A program made the position numbers and the translations under genes. From positions 434,001-498,000 of the forward strand of contig NZ_PJCF01000006.1 of the NCBI RefSeq assembly GCF_002835935.1: a stretch of 64,000 nt of DNA. Reading direction: 5' to 3'. Shown piece by piece: positions 1 through 8,842 of the stretch. The DNA comes from Paraglaciecola sp. MB-3u-78 (GTDB lineage Bacteria; Pseudomonadota; Gammaproteobacteria; Enterobacterales; Alteromonadaceae). The notes beneath the pieces were generated by a model. That model made no database searches, was not told where the DNA came from, and saw only the letters and a list, made by a program, of their open reading frames with translations. Position 1 is the first letter of the stretch; the number at the start of each line of letters is the position of its first letter.

Positions 1-72
1 TTGCAGAAGCAGAACTTTAGTATTCGTTACTTAGATTATGATTGGCGGTTGAATGACATCTCGACTTTTTAG
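1..72 (+). CDS. 3' end of an unidentified upstream gene (partial)
   Basis: Frame 1 is open from the window edge to a TAG at 70-72. It encodes about 23 residues ending in WRLNDISTF and overlaps the start of the next gene by 20 bases. Such an overlap suits the ynj-type operon that follows, but the fragment is too short to identify. It could also be a chance open frame. Confidence 0.4.
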   Translation: MQKQNFSIRYLDYDWRLNDISTF

Positions 73-1231
73 ATCTTTAAGCAATATTTTTAGTGTATGT
101 TTTGTACTTGTTTCTGTGGCAACGGCCAACGCTAACCCAGAATTTAAGCGCATCACCACTATTGAAGAAAATAGTGCCCAATGGCAACAAACCCTAAAAG
201 CAGCTAAAGGCCAGTCGGTCTACTTTTACGCTTGGGGTGGTTCAAAAGCCGTCAATGATTATATACGCTGGGCAACACGAGAAATTGCACAGCAATATCG
301 TGTAAAATTAATCCACGTTAAAGTCACCGACCCATCTGAGCCAGTCTCTCGACTCAAAGCTGAAAATGGCCGAACCAGTGCGATTGATTTGATGTGGGTT
401 AACGGTGAAAACTTTGCGTATCTGAAGCAGCAAGAATTTTTACTCGGCAAATTATGGTCAACCATTCCCAATGCTGCTTTTTTAGTAGTAGATAGTTTAC
501 CTATCACAGTGGATTTTGGTGAGCCGATGGATGGCTTTGAAGTACCTTGGGGTATTGGTCAATTTAACTTGATTGCTGAAAATGGGGTATTTCAACAATC
601 ACAAGTCAGCGCCACGTCATTGTTAGATATTGCGAAAAAAAATCCAAACACAGTCACTTATCCTCGGCCACCAGAATTCCATGGCACTACTTTTTTAAAG
701 CAGCTGTTAGTCAACTTAACCGATGCCGACCCGCACTTGTATCAGTCAGCCACCCAGCAAGCTCAAGACGAATTATTACCCGTCTTATGGCAATACTTAG
801 ATCAGCTACACCCATATTTGTGGCAACAAGGAAAAGCGTTTCCGAGTTCGGCAGCTGAACAGCTGTTGTTGTATCAACAAAAAGTGCTTTCAATGACCGT
901 GAGTTTTAACCCAAATCAATGGTTAAAAGAAAAAAGTACTCAACAAATTTCTGAATCGAGCGTGAGACGCTATTTTACTGATGGGGCGATCACCAATAGT
1001 CATAACCTAGCGGTCCCAAAATCGGCGCCTAGCCCAGATGCGGCTAAAGTAGTGATTAACTTTATGTTGAGTGAAAAGGCACAGAAAGAAAAATTCACTG
1101 GTGTATGGGGTGACCCTTCCGTGATTACTTCTTTGTTCTATGAAAAAGCAACTATGCCTGCTCATCCCGAACTTCACAGTTCATGGCATGTATTGATTGA
1201 GGACGCATGGCAGCAACGATACGGCGGGTAG
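53..1231 (+). CDS. ynjB: ABC transporter substrate-binding protein, YnjB-like
   Basis: This 392-residue protein has a signal peptide (residues 1-27, cleavage likely after ANA) and the body of an extracellular solute-binding protein of the YnjB family. It would bind the substrate of the importer in the periplasm. The next gene is a two-domain permease that overlaps it by 25 bases, followed by an ATPase and a CDP-alcohol phosphatidyltransferase, the same order as E. coli ynjB-ynjC-ynjD and ynjF. The family name rests on this context plus overall sequence style. The substrate is unknown; relatives are only loosely grouped with iron or thiamine binding proteins. Confidence 0.8.
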   Translation: MTSRLFRSLSNIFSVCFVLVSVATANANPEFKRITTIEENSAQWQQTLKAAKGQSVYFYAWGGSKAVNDYIRWATREIAQQYRVKLIHVKVTDPSEPVSRLKAENGRTSAIDLMWVNGENFAYLKQQEFLLGKLWSTIPNAAFLVVDSLPITVDFGEPMDGFEVPWGIGQFNLIAENGVFQQSQVSATSLLDIAKKNPNTVTYPRPPEFHGTTFLKQLLVNLTDADPHLYQSATQQAQDELLPVLWQYLDQLHPYLWQQGKAFPSSAAEQLLLYQQKVLSMTVSFNPNQWLKEKSTQQISESSVRRYFTDGAITNSHNLAVPKSAPSPDAAKVVINFMLSEKAQKEKFTGVWGDPSVITSLFYEKATMPAHPELHSSWHVLIEDAWQQRYGG

Positions 1232-2859
1232 CGCCGTTAGCGCGAATACGGCAAATAGCACTCTCAAGCGGATGGTTGCTGGTGTTTTTAATTTCATTGT
1301 TACCAATCTTAGGCATTGTGGTTGGTTTGTGGCCACCTGAGCATATTACATTTGCCGACATTGAGGCTTTCTTAGGGTACCAAGGTCTGTCTGCTTCAGT
1401 CTTTATGACCTTATTCAGTGCGATATTTAGTACCTTAATATCCTTGTATATCGCGTTTATGGTGTATAGCCAGTATCACTTAAGTCGACGTTTACAGTCC
1501 TTTGAAAAATACCTCGCGCCGCTTTTATCCTTACCTCATCTTGCGATCGCCTTAGGGTTAGTGTTTTTGTTCAGTGATGGTAGTGTGTTTTTTATAGATT
1601 CAGGATTACCTCGTAAAGGATTATCCACCCTGATCATTGCCATAGTGATAAAAGAGGTGCCCTTTTTTCTACTGATTTTTAGTGCCATTGGTCGCCAGTT
1701 ACCCATCAAATATTGGTTGTTGCAGGGCCAAGCTTTGGGATACCAAGATTATCGTTGCTGGTGGTTTTTAGTGTTCCCGGCACTACTCAAACAATCCCGA
1801 TTAGCACTGCTCGCAGCTACGGCTTATACCCTATCGGCGGTAGATGTCAGTTTGTTAGTGGGACCGAATATACCTGAGCTATTTGCAGTATCAGTTTATC
1901 GTTGGCAAACCAGTTTTGCTGCAGGTGATCAGGCTCTCGCTTTTTGGGCTAACGCTTTGTTGCTGATACTGCTGGCCGTTTCAGTATTGATTTTATATGG
2001 GCATGAAAAGCTTGCTCATGCTGGATGTAAGGCGTTAGCAACAACAGGTAGTCGTTTCCAGATTGGTAAAATCAATCCAGTATTTAAAGCCTGGTTACCT
2101 ATGTTAGGCCTGTTAACCACCATGATGGTGCTGGTATTCGCATTGTGGTCATTGGGATTCAATTGGCACAGTGATAGCTTCGCTGTAACACAACTCACCA
2201 CTAGGTTATGGCAAGATGAATGGTTATTTTTTGCCTTGCCATTACAAAATTCATGGCTGATTGGTGTGTTCTCAGGTTTGCTTGGTGTTGCTTCTGCTTT
2301 ATTGGCATTAGAATTACAACGGCAAAAGGGCAAGTATTGGCCTGACTATTATTGGCTGTTAGCCATCATTTTACCGCAACTGAGTATGGTATTAGGATGG
2401 CAGATTATGCATATTTGGTCACAAGGCGGTTACCATAGTGGTTGGATTGTTTTATCTCACTTACCTTTTACCTTTGCCTATGCATATTTGGTATTAAAAG
2501 GCCCGTTTCAGAGTGTTGAACCACGTTATGAATTATTAGCTGCCAGTTTTGGGTATTCACCATGGCAGAGCTGGTGGCAGGTGCGATTTAGGCTACTATT
2601 ACCCGCTATTTTCACTGCCTTTGCGATAGCGTTTTCGGTGAGTATTGCTCAATATATACCTACCCTAATGTTGGGAGCTGGGCGAGTGCCTACCATTACA
2701 ACCGAAGCCGTCGCTATTGGCTCAGGTAGTCAGCAAGACCTAATAGCGCTATATGTGTTGTTACAATCCATATTACCTTTTATGGCATTTTTTGTTGCGG
2801 CGTTGTTAGCCCGTAGATTTCGTGGAAGTATGGGAGGGCAAGATGCTAGAGATTATTAA
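1207..2859 (+). CDS. ynjC: ABC transporter permease, fused two-domain, YnjC-like
   Basis: A 550-residue polytopic membrane protein made of two tandem binding-protein-dependent permease domains, with about twelve hydrophobic segments. Each half ends in an EAA-like loop that would contact the ATPase; the clearer one is the AASFGYSPWQ region near residue 445. One polypeptide therefore supplies both membrane domains, as in ThiP, FbpB and YnjC. The ATG at 1207 lies inside the 3' end of the binding-protein gene behind a GAGG at 1199-1202, so translation is probably coupled. Its stop overlaps the ATPase gene by 17 bases. Confidence 0.85.
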   Translation: MAATIRRVAPLARIRQIALSSGWLLVFLISLLPILGIVVGLWPPEHITFADIEAFLGYQGLSASVFMTLFSAIFSTLISLYIAFMVYSQYHLSRRLQSFEKYLAPLLSLPHLAIALGLVFLFSDGSVFFIDSGLPRKGLSTLIIAIVIKEVPFFLLIFSAIGRQLPIKYWLLQGQALGYQDYRCWWFLVFPALLKQSRLALLAATAYTLSAVDVSLLVGPNIPELFAVSVYRWQTSFAAGDQALAFWANALLLILLAVSVLILYGHEKLAHAGCKALATTGSRFQIGKINPVFKAWLPMLGLLTTMMVLVFALWSLGFNWHSDSFAVTQLTTRLWQDEWLFFALPLQNSWLIGVFSGLLGVASALLALELQRQKGKYWPDYYWLLAIILPQLSMVLGWQIMHIWSQGGYHSGWIVLSHLPFTFAYAYLVLKGPFQSVEPRYELLAASFGYSPWQSWWQVRFRLLLPAIFTAFAIAFSVSIAQYIPTLMLGAGRVPTITTEAVAIGSGSQQDLIALYVLLQSILPFMAFFVAALLARRFRGSMGGQDARDY

Positions 2860-3520
2860 TTGCCAAATCGAAGCCAAAACATGGCGTATAACCTTGCCGG
2901 ACATTGATGTTCAGAAAGGTGAATTACTGGTGATCACTGGCCCCAGCGGGATTGGAAAATCGACATTATTACATTGGTTATTAGGAAATATCCCGCAGCA
3001 TGTGGCTATTAAAGGTCAAATTATACTATCGGGTATCAATATCACCCATTTGGCCATTGAGCAAAGACGCGTTGGGTTATTGATGCAAGATGTATATCTA
3101 TTTCCTCATCTCAATGTACAAGACAATATATGTTTCGCCTTACCTAAAAATCCACAGCTCTCTTCAAAAAAGCCGCCGCGCTCCTCTAAAAAACAAAGAC
3201 GCGCTGCGGCTATGAATATGCTCGAACAAATCAACTTAGAGCATCTTGCCACTCGTTACCCACAAAACCTCAGTGGTGGAGAACGTTCAAGAGTGGGATT
3301 GATTAGAGCCTTAGCCAATCAGCCACAAGTCATGTTACTTGACGAGCCGTTTGCAGCACTAGACCCCAGTACTCGAGAACAAATGGGAGCTTGGGCATTC
3401 CAACAACTAGCAGAACAGAACATTCCCAGTGTCATGGTGTCTCATGATGTAGAAGACATCCCTGCATCAGCCAAACAGATATGTCTAGCTGATTATTATC
3501 AAGCTTCTGAGCAAAAATAA
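2843..3520 (+). CDS. ynjD: ABC transporter ATP-binding protein, YnjD-like
   Basis: A 225-residue ABC ATPase. Walker A (GPSGIGKST) is at residues 33-41, the LSGGE signature at 143-147, Walker B (VMLLDEP) at 163-169 and the switch histidine at 201. The start at 2843 is preferred over a GTG at 2822 because a GGGAGG lies just upstream and the first strand (MLEIINCQI) begins there. A lysine/serine-rich insert at residues 105-120 is unusual but in frame. It would power the YnjBC importer and is followed after 3 bases by the phosphatidyltransferase gene. Confidence 0.88.
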   Translation: MLEIINCQIEAKTWRITLPDIDVQKGELLVITGPSGIGKSTLLHWLLGNIPQHVAIKGQIILSGINITHLAIEQRRVGLLMQDVYLFPHLNVQDNICFALPKNPQLSSKKPPRSSKKQRRAAAMNMLEQINLEHLATRYPQNLSGGERSRVGLIRALANQPQVMLLDEPFAALDPSTREQMGAWAFQQLAEQNIPSVMVSHDVEDIPASAKQICLADYYQASEQK

Positions 3521-3523
3521 CCG

Positions 3524-4138
3524 ATGATTGACCCCTTACTGAATAAAATACTCAGGCCACCATTAGCACTGGCAGCCAAACCTTTGATACGCTTGGGTAT
3601 TTCGGCAAACCAAGTCACTATTTTTGGTTTTGTTTTAGGTATATTGGCCGTGCCTGCCATTATTGCTGAACAATTTAATCTTGCTTTAGTATTGATACTG
3701 CTGAATCGAGCGTGCGACGGATTAGATGGGGCAGTTGCCCGACAAACTCGCGCCACAGATGCCGGTGGATTTTTAGATATTAGCTTGGATTTTATTTTCT
3801 ACTCAGCCATTGTTTTTGCTTTTATTGTCAGCCACCCAGAACAAAATGCAGTAGCCGGCAGCTTATTAATGTTGTCTTTCACCGCCACCGGCAGTTGTTT
3901 CTTAGCCTTTGCCGTCATGGCCAGCAAACACAAAATCGACAATCCCCAATACCCGAATAAAAGTATGCATTATATGGGGGGCTTAGCCGAAGGTTTTGAA
4001 ACCATAGTGGTGTTGTGTTTGTTTTGTTTATTTCCAGAGAACTTTATACCTATCGCATTAGTCTATACTGCAGCTTGTAGCATAACGGCTGGAGTGAGAA
4101 TTGTGACGGGCTACCAAACACTTATCAGGCTAGGCTAA
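3524..4138 (+). CDS. ynjF: CDP-alcohol phosphatidyltransferase family protein, YnjF-like
   Basis: A 204-residue membrane protein with the CDP-alcohol phosphatidyltransferase motif between residues 65 and 89: D65, D68-G69, A72-R73, a glycine pair at 81-82, then D85 and D89. These aspartates bind the metal ions and the CDP-linked substrate. About six hydrophobic segments follow the family layout. It starts 3 bases after the ATPase gene, so it is the last gene of the importer operon. In this superfamily the enzyme joins an alcohol to a diacylglycerol or similar CDP-activated group. The acceptor is not known for YnjF; the imported solute is a possible candidate, which is inference. Confidence 0.8.
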   Translation: MIDPLLNKILRPPLALAAKPLIRLGISANQVTIFGFVLGILAVPAIIAEQFNLALVLILLNRACDGLDGAVARQTRATDAGGFLDISLDFIFYSAIVFAFIVSHPEQNAVAGSLLMLSFTATGSCFLAFAVMASKHKIDNPQYPNKSMHYMGGLAEGFETIVVLCLFCLFPENFIPIALVYTAACSITAGVRIVTGYQTLIRLG

Positions 4139-4182
4139 AAACGGTAAAGTGCAGAACGAGAACTTCATTAAACAGGATTGTC

Positions 4183-4320
4183 ATGAAAAAAATATTTGTC
4201 TTCTTTTTTATTGTTATTGCTAGTCAGGCTAAAGCAGATGTTGACTTTGTTCCTTTGGATATGGAACTAGGGTATTGGGAAATCATAACTCAAGTAAACC
4301 TTGATGAAATGTTGGCATAG
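4183..4320 (+). pseudogene. 5' fragment of a DUF3617-like exported protein
   Basis: An ATG at 4183 opens a 45-codon frame that ends at TAG 4318-4320. It has a signal peptide (MKKIFVFFFIVIASQAKA) followed by a stretch ending in PLDMELGYWEI, which resembles the start of DUF3617 periplasmic proteins (PGxWEI pattern). A full family member is well over 100 residues, so this is a truncated 5' end. It runs directly into the amidohydrolase fragment in another frame, which suggests a deletion joined two genes. The family call is from memory of the pattern and is moderate. Confidence 0.5.
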
Positions 4321-4765
4321 AGGATTGGAGCCAAGCACCATAAAAGATATTAAGGCATCTTTAAACAACGTGGGACAGTTGGATTATATGCAACTCACGC
4401 CACTACGTAAGCCGACGCTTAAAAACAAAATCCAACAACTCAAAGACGCAGGTGTTGTTATGTTAATAGGTACTGATAGCGGTATCCCCACTAAATTTCA
4501 TTGTCAAAGTACGTGGAATGACATGGCCTTTTGGGTTAACGAAATGAATATATCGGCAATGGATACGATAAGAGCTGCAACTTATTGGCCGGCCGTACTA
4601 ATGAACGTCAATGATAAATCGGGTACGGTTACTGAAGGTAAATACGCCGATATTATTGCTGTAAAAGGTGATGTACTTCGTTACATTAACTTACTGCAAA
4701 ACGTTGATATGGTTATGAAAGGTGGCAAGGTCTATAAACTTGATGGCAGAGCGACTATTGATTAA
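4301..4765 (+). pseudogene. C-terminal fragment of a metal-dependent amidohydrolase
   Basis: This frame codes for about 150 residues matching only the C-terminal third of imidazolonepropionase-like amidohydrolases. Visible are the metal-site GTDSG segment, the helix with TIRAATYWPA, and the terminal beta-sandwich strand GTVTEGKYADIIAV. The N-terminal HxH metal ligands and most of the barrel are absent, so it cannot be active. The ATG at 4301 lies inside the preceding DUF3617-like fragment and is probably accidental. Both fragments are best explained as the two sides of a deletion. Confidence 0.75.
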
Positions 4766-4904
4766 GCACTGGCACTTCCTGATGGGCTAATTATCTATGG
4801 GCAATGGTATTGAACGTTCGTTTAAGGTCTGTTGCTGTTATCGATTGTTAAATTAATGAGATTGTTCTGCAGTCAGCTGCAATCTTTTATAGTGCAGTGA
4901 GTTG

Positions 4905-5291
4905 TCAAGGATTGCCTTTAGACATGAGGTATCGATTCAGGACTTTATCTAACTGGTCATGATCGAGTGGTTTAGCGAGATGTGAATTCATGCCAGCATC
5001 CAACGCTTTTTGAACTTCATCTTTTAATACCGCGGCGGTCAGAGCCACGATAGGAATATCGGGATTTGTCAGCCTTATTATTGAGCAGGCTTCGAATCCA
5101 TCGATATTTGGCATATGTAAATCTATAAACACCAGATCATAGTCTGCGTGTTTAAGGGCCTCTATACATTGTTGTCCATCAGACGCGAGATCGACTTGCA
5201 GCCCATATGAAAGCAGCGTTTGCTCAACTTCCTTGATATTGGCAGCAGGCCCTGCAGATACCTCTAGATCTAGCGAAGCAGATTTAAGCAT
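4905..5291 (-). pseudogene. Response-regulator receiver domain fragment
   Basis: The 128-residue frame carries the second half of a receiver domain: the phospho-acceptor strand and loop (LVFIDLHMPNIDGFEA), the conserved threonine strand (IVALTAAV) and the lysine loop (HLAKPLD). The N-terminal strand with the two acidic metal ligands is missing; in its place stands VSAGPAANI, where VEDNAANI would be expected. Nothing kinase-like precedes it. It is most likely the last domain of a lost hybrid histidine kinase. A stand-alone divergent receiver is the alternative but unlikely. Confidence 0.6.
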
Positions 5292-5403
5292 GTTTGGGCA
5301 CAGTGTTGTCTGGCAATTTGATCGCAGTCTTAATCTGCGGGTTGTAAGGTCTAGCGGTGAGTTATCTATGTTAAAGATAAAAATCTCTATCTTGTTCGGT
5401 TAC

Positions 5404-6201
5404 TTAGTGTGGCTTTTGTTTAAACGGCATCAACAACAAAGCTTTCAGACTGGTATTAGTTTGAGGGCTTGAATATTCTTTCAGGCCCAATTTAATACCA
5501 TCGTCGCCGTTCTGGGCTTCTTCTATATAACTACCAAATAGCCTGTCCCATATAGATAAGTTGAAACCAAAATTACTGTCTGTTTCAGCTACAACCTGGC
5601 TGTGATGAATGCGGTGCATCGCTTGAGTTACGATTAACGTTCTCAATAACTTGTCGAGCTTAACAGCAAGTTTAATGTTGCTATGATTGAAAATAGACGT
5701 GGCATTAAGTAATACTTCAAAAATCAAAATAGCTAATACAGGAGCGCCCAATACCAATACAGCAGAAATTTTCACGACTAAACTCAGGGCTATTTCTAAT
5801 GGATGAAATCGCAACCCCGTTGATGCGTCGAGATGAGGATCCGCATGGTGAACCCTATGAATGCGCCAAAACAGTGGAATCCGATGAAAAAGTCGGTGTT
5901 GCCAGTAAATTAAACAATCAAATAATAATACCGAGATAGGGATGCTTAGCCAAACACTAGCTGAAACATGATTCCACAAACCAATGTGATTGCTTTGGGC
6001 GAAGATAGCCATAGCCGCCAAGCCTGTTGGTATCATCAATCTAGCCACCACTGACCCAAGTAAAATCATGGAGAAATTACTAAACCAGCGTTTACCTATG
6101 CTAACTGGCGACACCCGGTTGGGTTTTAGTCCTTCCCAAAGCATCATTACGGCGAGTACGGTAATGAAAACGCCTAGCTTAATCCACGTATTATTTATCA
6201 T
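5404..6201 (-). CDS. Sterol desaturase / fatty acid hydroxylase family protein
   Basis: A 265-residue integral membrane protein with the histidine clusters of the di-iron fatty acid hydroxylase superfamily: HRLFH, HRVHH followed by HLD, FHP, and a distal HRIHHS. Several hydrophobic helices surround them. The family hydroxylates or desaturates lipid chains, sterols or carotenoids using oxygen at a membrane-facing di-iron site. The substrate cannot be read from the sequence. It is encoded alone, divergent from the DUF1499 gene. Confidence 0.85.
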   Translation of the reverse strand: MINNTWIKLGVFITVLAVMMLWEGLKPNRVSPVSIGKRWFSNFSMILLGSVVARLMIPTGLAAMAIFAQSNHIGLWNHVSASVWLSIPISVLLFDCLIYWQHRLFHRIPLFWRIHRVHHADPHLDASTGLRFHPLEIALSLVVKISAVLVLGAPVLAILIFEVLLNATSIFNHSNIKLAVKLDKLLRTLIVTQAMHRIHHSQVVAETDSNFGFNLSIWDRLFGSYIEEAQNGDDGIKLGLKEYSSPQTNTSLKALLLMPFKQKPH

Positions 6202-6310
6202 AGTGAGTGATGGTATTCCTTTAAGTGAATCAATTAGAAATATATAATTAAATTCTATATTATCATCGTGTTAATAAATTTCAGGACACTTATTTAAAGG
6301 ACATTGTTTT

Positions 6311-7021
6311 ATGAAAATTCTAACGTTAATTGCAGGTATTTTGGCTTTATTATTGTTGCTAGCTTCTGGCCCCTTATATCAAGCAGAAATACTTGGCCTG
6401 ATGAACGCATTTTTAGCTATGCGAATTGCACTAATAGTGGGTGCTGTGGCTATTGTCCTGGCGCTAATTCAAGTCATTTTTATGCGCAAAACCATCTCTT
6501 GGCCAGTTACTGGAGTTGCAGTTTTATGTGCTGCTGTGGCAATTTTTATGCCCCTAAGCATGATGAATAAAGCCAAGTCAGTACCGCCTATTCACGATAT
6601 TACAACTGATTTAGTTAACCCGCCAAAATTCATGGCAATTCTAGCACTGCGGGCTGATGCTCCGAATCCTGCTGCGTATCAAGGTGAAGAAATAGCTAGC
6701 CAACAGCGCAAAGCATACCCTGAATTACAAACCCAAAAATATCCGCAAACAACAGAACAGGTATTTGATGCAGCTTTAGCGGCCGTTAAGAGTATGGGAC
6801 TAGAAGTGGTCACTTCTGATAAATCACTTGGTTTGATTGAAGCTTACGACACCACCACTTGGTTTGGTTTTGTTGATGATGTGGTTATTCGTATTCAAAG
6901 CGCAGAGCAGATGACCATGCTCGATGCGCGCAGTAAATCCCGCGTTGGCATGAGTGATATAGGAAAAAATGCAGAGCGTCTTAATACCTTAATTGCCGGT
7001 GTTAAAAATAATCTAAACTAG
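6311..7021 (+). CDS. DUF1499 domain-containing membrane protein
   Basis: A 236-residue protein with three hydrophobic segments in the first 90 residues, followed by a soluble DUF1499 domain (about residues 95-235). Typical pieces are the YPELQTQKYP stretch, the LEVVTSDKSLGLIEAYDTT core and the WFGFVDDVVIRI strand. An AAAGGA sits upstream of the ATG. DUF1499 has no established function; members are usually membrane-anchored in proteobacteria. A hairpin follows the stop codon. Confidence 0.8.
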   Translation: MKILTLIAGILALLLLLASGPLYQAEILGLMNAFLAMRIALIVGAVAIVLALIQVIFMRKTISWPVTGVAVLCAAVAIFMPLSMMNKAKSVPPIHDITTDLVNPPKFMAILALRADAPNPAAYQGEEIASQQRKAYPELQTQKYPQTTEQVFDAALAAVKSMGLEVVTSDKSLGLIEAYDTTTWFGFVDDVVIRIQSAEQMTMLDARSKSRVGMSDIGKNAERLNTLIAGVKNNLN

Positions 7022-7033
7022 ATTGTGTTACAT

Positions 7034-7058
7034 ACCTGCCTTTAACTAAAAGGCAGGT
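7034..7058 (+). terminator. Hairpin after the DUF1499 gene
   Basis: A perfect 10-bp inverted repeat (7034-7043 with 7049-7058) with a 5-base loop lies 13 bases past the stop codon. There is no clear T-run, so it is a probable terminator or mRNA 3'-end stabiliser. Confidence 0.5.
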
Positions 7059-7232
7059 AGTCTCTACGTAGTTGAAGCGAGAATACTTACCGTTAGGGTG
7101 GATAAAAACTTCTCGTTGGCAACATATCTGCAGCACGTTTAGTCGCAAATAAAGCTTAAACGGCGAAGGCGACCTAACAACTCAAACGCAGCAAAACCTA
7201 GCTCAAGTGGCCAAGCACCTGAAGCGATCAAG

Positions 7233-7501
7233 CTAGATATATTGCAGTCTGACACCACAGACTTAATCAGACCTATCAGTCGTGCCGTCACTGGCGGCAT
7301 AATCATGATCCCCTTATATTTGGCATTGGCTTGGTCTTCTTTAACTCGAAAAACATTCTTGGTTGGCTGTTAACCCTTGGTTCAATCACCGCCTTAAGCT
7401 TTGGCGTGATTTCATCTGTTAGATTTAACCCGCGCACTATGACGACTTTTGAGTTAATGGTGCTTTTTATTATCTTTATTAACAGTCAAATTATCTGGTG
7501 A
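7233..7501 (+). pseudogene. Frameshifted small membrane protein gene
   Basis: Two adjacent frames together read like one small membrane protein. Frame A, from 7233, gives LIRPISRAVTGGIIMIPLYLA. Frame B, from about 7328 to the TGA at 7499-7501, continues GLVFFNSKNILGWLLTLGS and ends with another hydrophobic helix. The switch near 7325-7330 is a one-base frameshift. Neither piece has a convincing start. The family was not recognised. Confidence 0.5.
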
Positions 7502-7722
7502 ATATAAGTGCTAGGGTGAAGTGAAAAACTTAGTTGTTGTTGATTTTTGCAATTGCGAAGACAGAAATGATAACTATTCGGTCTACCTTGTATTTACCAT
7601 TGTCGGTTTTTTTTACATTTTAGTTAATTACAAAACCATCATGCTAATTATAATTTGAACCAAATTGACTTCGTTAAGTGTATAACAACAGCAAGGTTGA
7701 TTTGCTTCTGTGGGAAATTTTA

Positions 7723-8562
7723 ATGACTAAGTTAAACGAAACAACAATTAAACAAGTTGTCGAAGGTATGTCGACCTCAGACGGTGCAGGCGTGAAATTA
7801 AAAAGAGTGTTAGGGCAACCTTCACTGCAAAGGCTTGATCCCTTTTTAATGTTGGATGAGTTTGGTTCAGAAGAAGCCCAAGATTACATTGCCGGTTTCC
7901 CAAAACATCCGCACAGAGGTTTTCAAACAGTTACCTATATGTTGAATGGTAAAATGGGACATAAGGACTCTGTAGGTAATGAGGGGCTGATTGAAGATGG
8001 TGGCTTGCAGTGGATGAATGCGGGTAAAGGTATTATTCATGAAGAAATGCCGAAACAAATTGCAGGTAAAATGCGTGGTTTTCAATTATGGGTAAACTTA
8101 CCTGCGATTGAAAAAATGTCAGAACCGGGCTACCAAGATATCCCAACCACAAACATACCAGAGTTAACTAGCGATAAAGGTTCGTTGATAAGGATATTGG
8201 CTGGCAATTACCACGGTCAAGAAGGCGCGGTCACTACTCAAGCTGTTAAACCTCAATTTTTTGACTTTCATTTGGTAGCAAATGAGTCACTGATGCTGGC
8301 TACCCAAAATACCCATAACGGCTTTTTATATGTGTATGAGGGCGAAGTTGACATTAGCGGTAAAACCCTTAAAAAAGGCCAGTTGGGCGTATTGGATTTT
8401 GCCGACCAATTAACCTTAACAACTACTGAAGTTGCTAGGGCGATTTTTGTGAGTGGTGAGCCAATCAATGAACCTGTAGTACAATACGGGCCTTTTGTCA
8501 TGAACACTGAAGAGGAAATTAATCAGGCACTTCGTGACTTTCAACAGGGCGTTTTGGCTTAG
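7723..8562 (+). CDS. Pirin family protein
   Basis: A 279-residue bicupin. The pirin metal site is visible: H62 and H64 in KHPHRGFQTVTY, then H106 and E108 in GKGIIHEEMP. The second cupin half and the PxxxYGPFVMN end are also present. Pirins bind iron; some have quercetin dioxygenase activity and others act in redox-linked regulation. The start was set at 7723 (MTKLNE) rather than an in-frame GTG at 7678, because family members begin near this point; the upstream Shine-Dalgarno is weak. The gene stands alone and is closed by a strong hairpin at 8621. Confidence 0.88.
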   Translation: MTKLNETTIKQVVEGMSTSDGAGVKLKRVLGQPSLQRLDPFLMLDEFGSEEAQDYIAGFPKHPHRGFQTVTYMLNGKMGHKDSVGNEGLIEDGGLQWMNAGKGIIHEEMPKQIAGKMRGFQLWVNLPAIEKMSEPGYQDIPTTNIPELTSDKGSLIRILAGNYHGQEGAVTTQAVKPQFFDFHLVANESLMLATQNTHNGFLYVYEGEVDISGKTLKKGQLGVLDFADQLTLTTTEVARAIFVSGEPINEPVVQYGPFVMNTEEEINQALRDFQQGVLA

Positions 8563-8620
8563 TTATGATTGACGGGGCAAACTGATTTCACAGTGAGAAT
8601 TTAAAAAAGTTGGTTGTGCA

Positions 8621-8640
8621 AAAAGCGCCGAAGCGCTTTT
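8621..8640 (+). terminator. Rho-independent terminator after pirin (copy 1 of a repeated hairpin)
   Basis: Perfect 8-bp stem AAAAGCGC / GCGCTTTT with a CGAA loop, followed by a T-rich tract. An identical 20-base hairpin lies at 9430-9449 on the other side of the toxin-antitoxin pair. Confidence 0.85.
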
Positions 8641-8806
8641 ATTTTATCTATTAAATAACGGGACCAGTTAGCTGTTTTTTCTAGAGCGATTGCACTAAAA
8701 CACGAAGATAGTCATGATAATTAGTTTGATGTTCTTTTAACGTAAAAGGTGCAATTTAACCCGACACGGATTGGTATAACTACTAACTTCAGTATTTTAT
8801 GCTAGA

Positions 8807-8823
8807 GTATTACTTAGTAATAC
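8807..8823. promoter_or_regulatory. Palindromic operator upstream of the antitoxin gene
   Basis: A perfect palindrome with two 8-base arms (GTATTACT / AGTAATAC) around a central T lies 19 bases before the antitoxin ATG. Ribbon-helix-helix antitoxins autorepress through such sites, so this is the likely operator. That role is inferred. Confidence 0.6.
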
Positions 8824-8842
8824 CAAGTGTAGAGAAATACAA

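Noticed and set aside
5233-5472. 79-codon plus-strand frame over the receiver fragment and hydroxylase 3' end
   Set aside because: Overlaps two better supported minus-strand features and has no recognisable content.
6304-6570. 88-codon frame overlapping the DUF1499 gene
   Set aside because: Out-of-frame shadow; the 6311 frame has the Shine-Dalgarno and the recognised domain.
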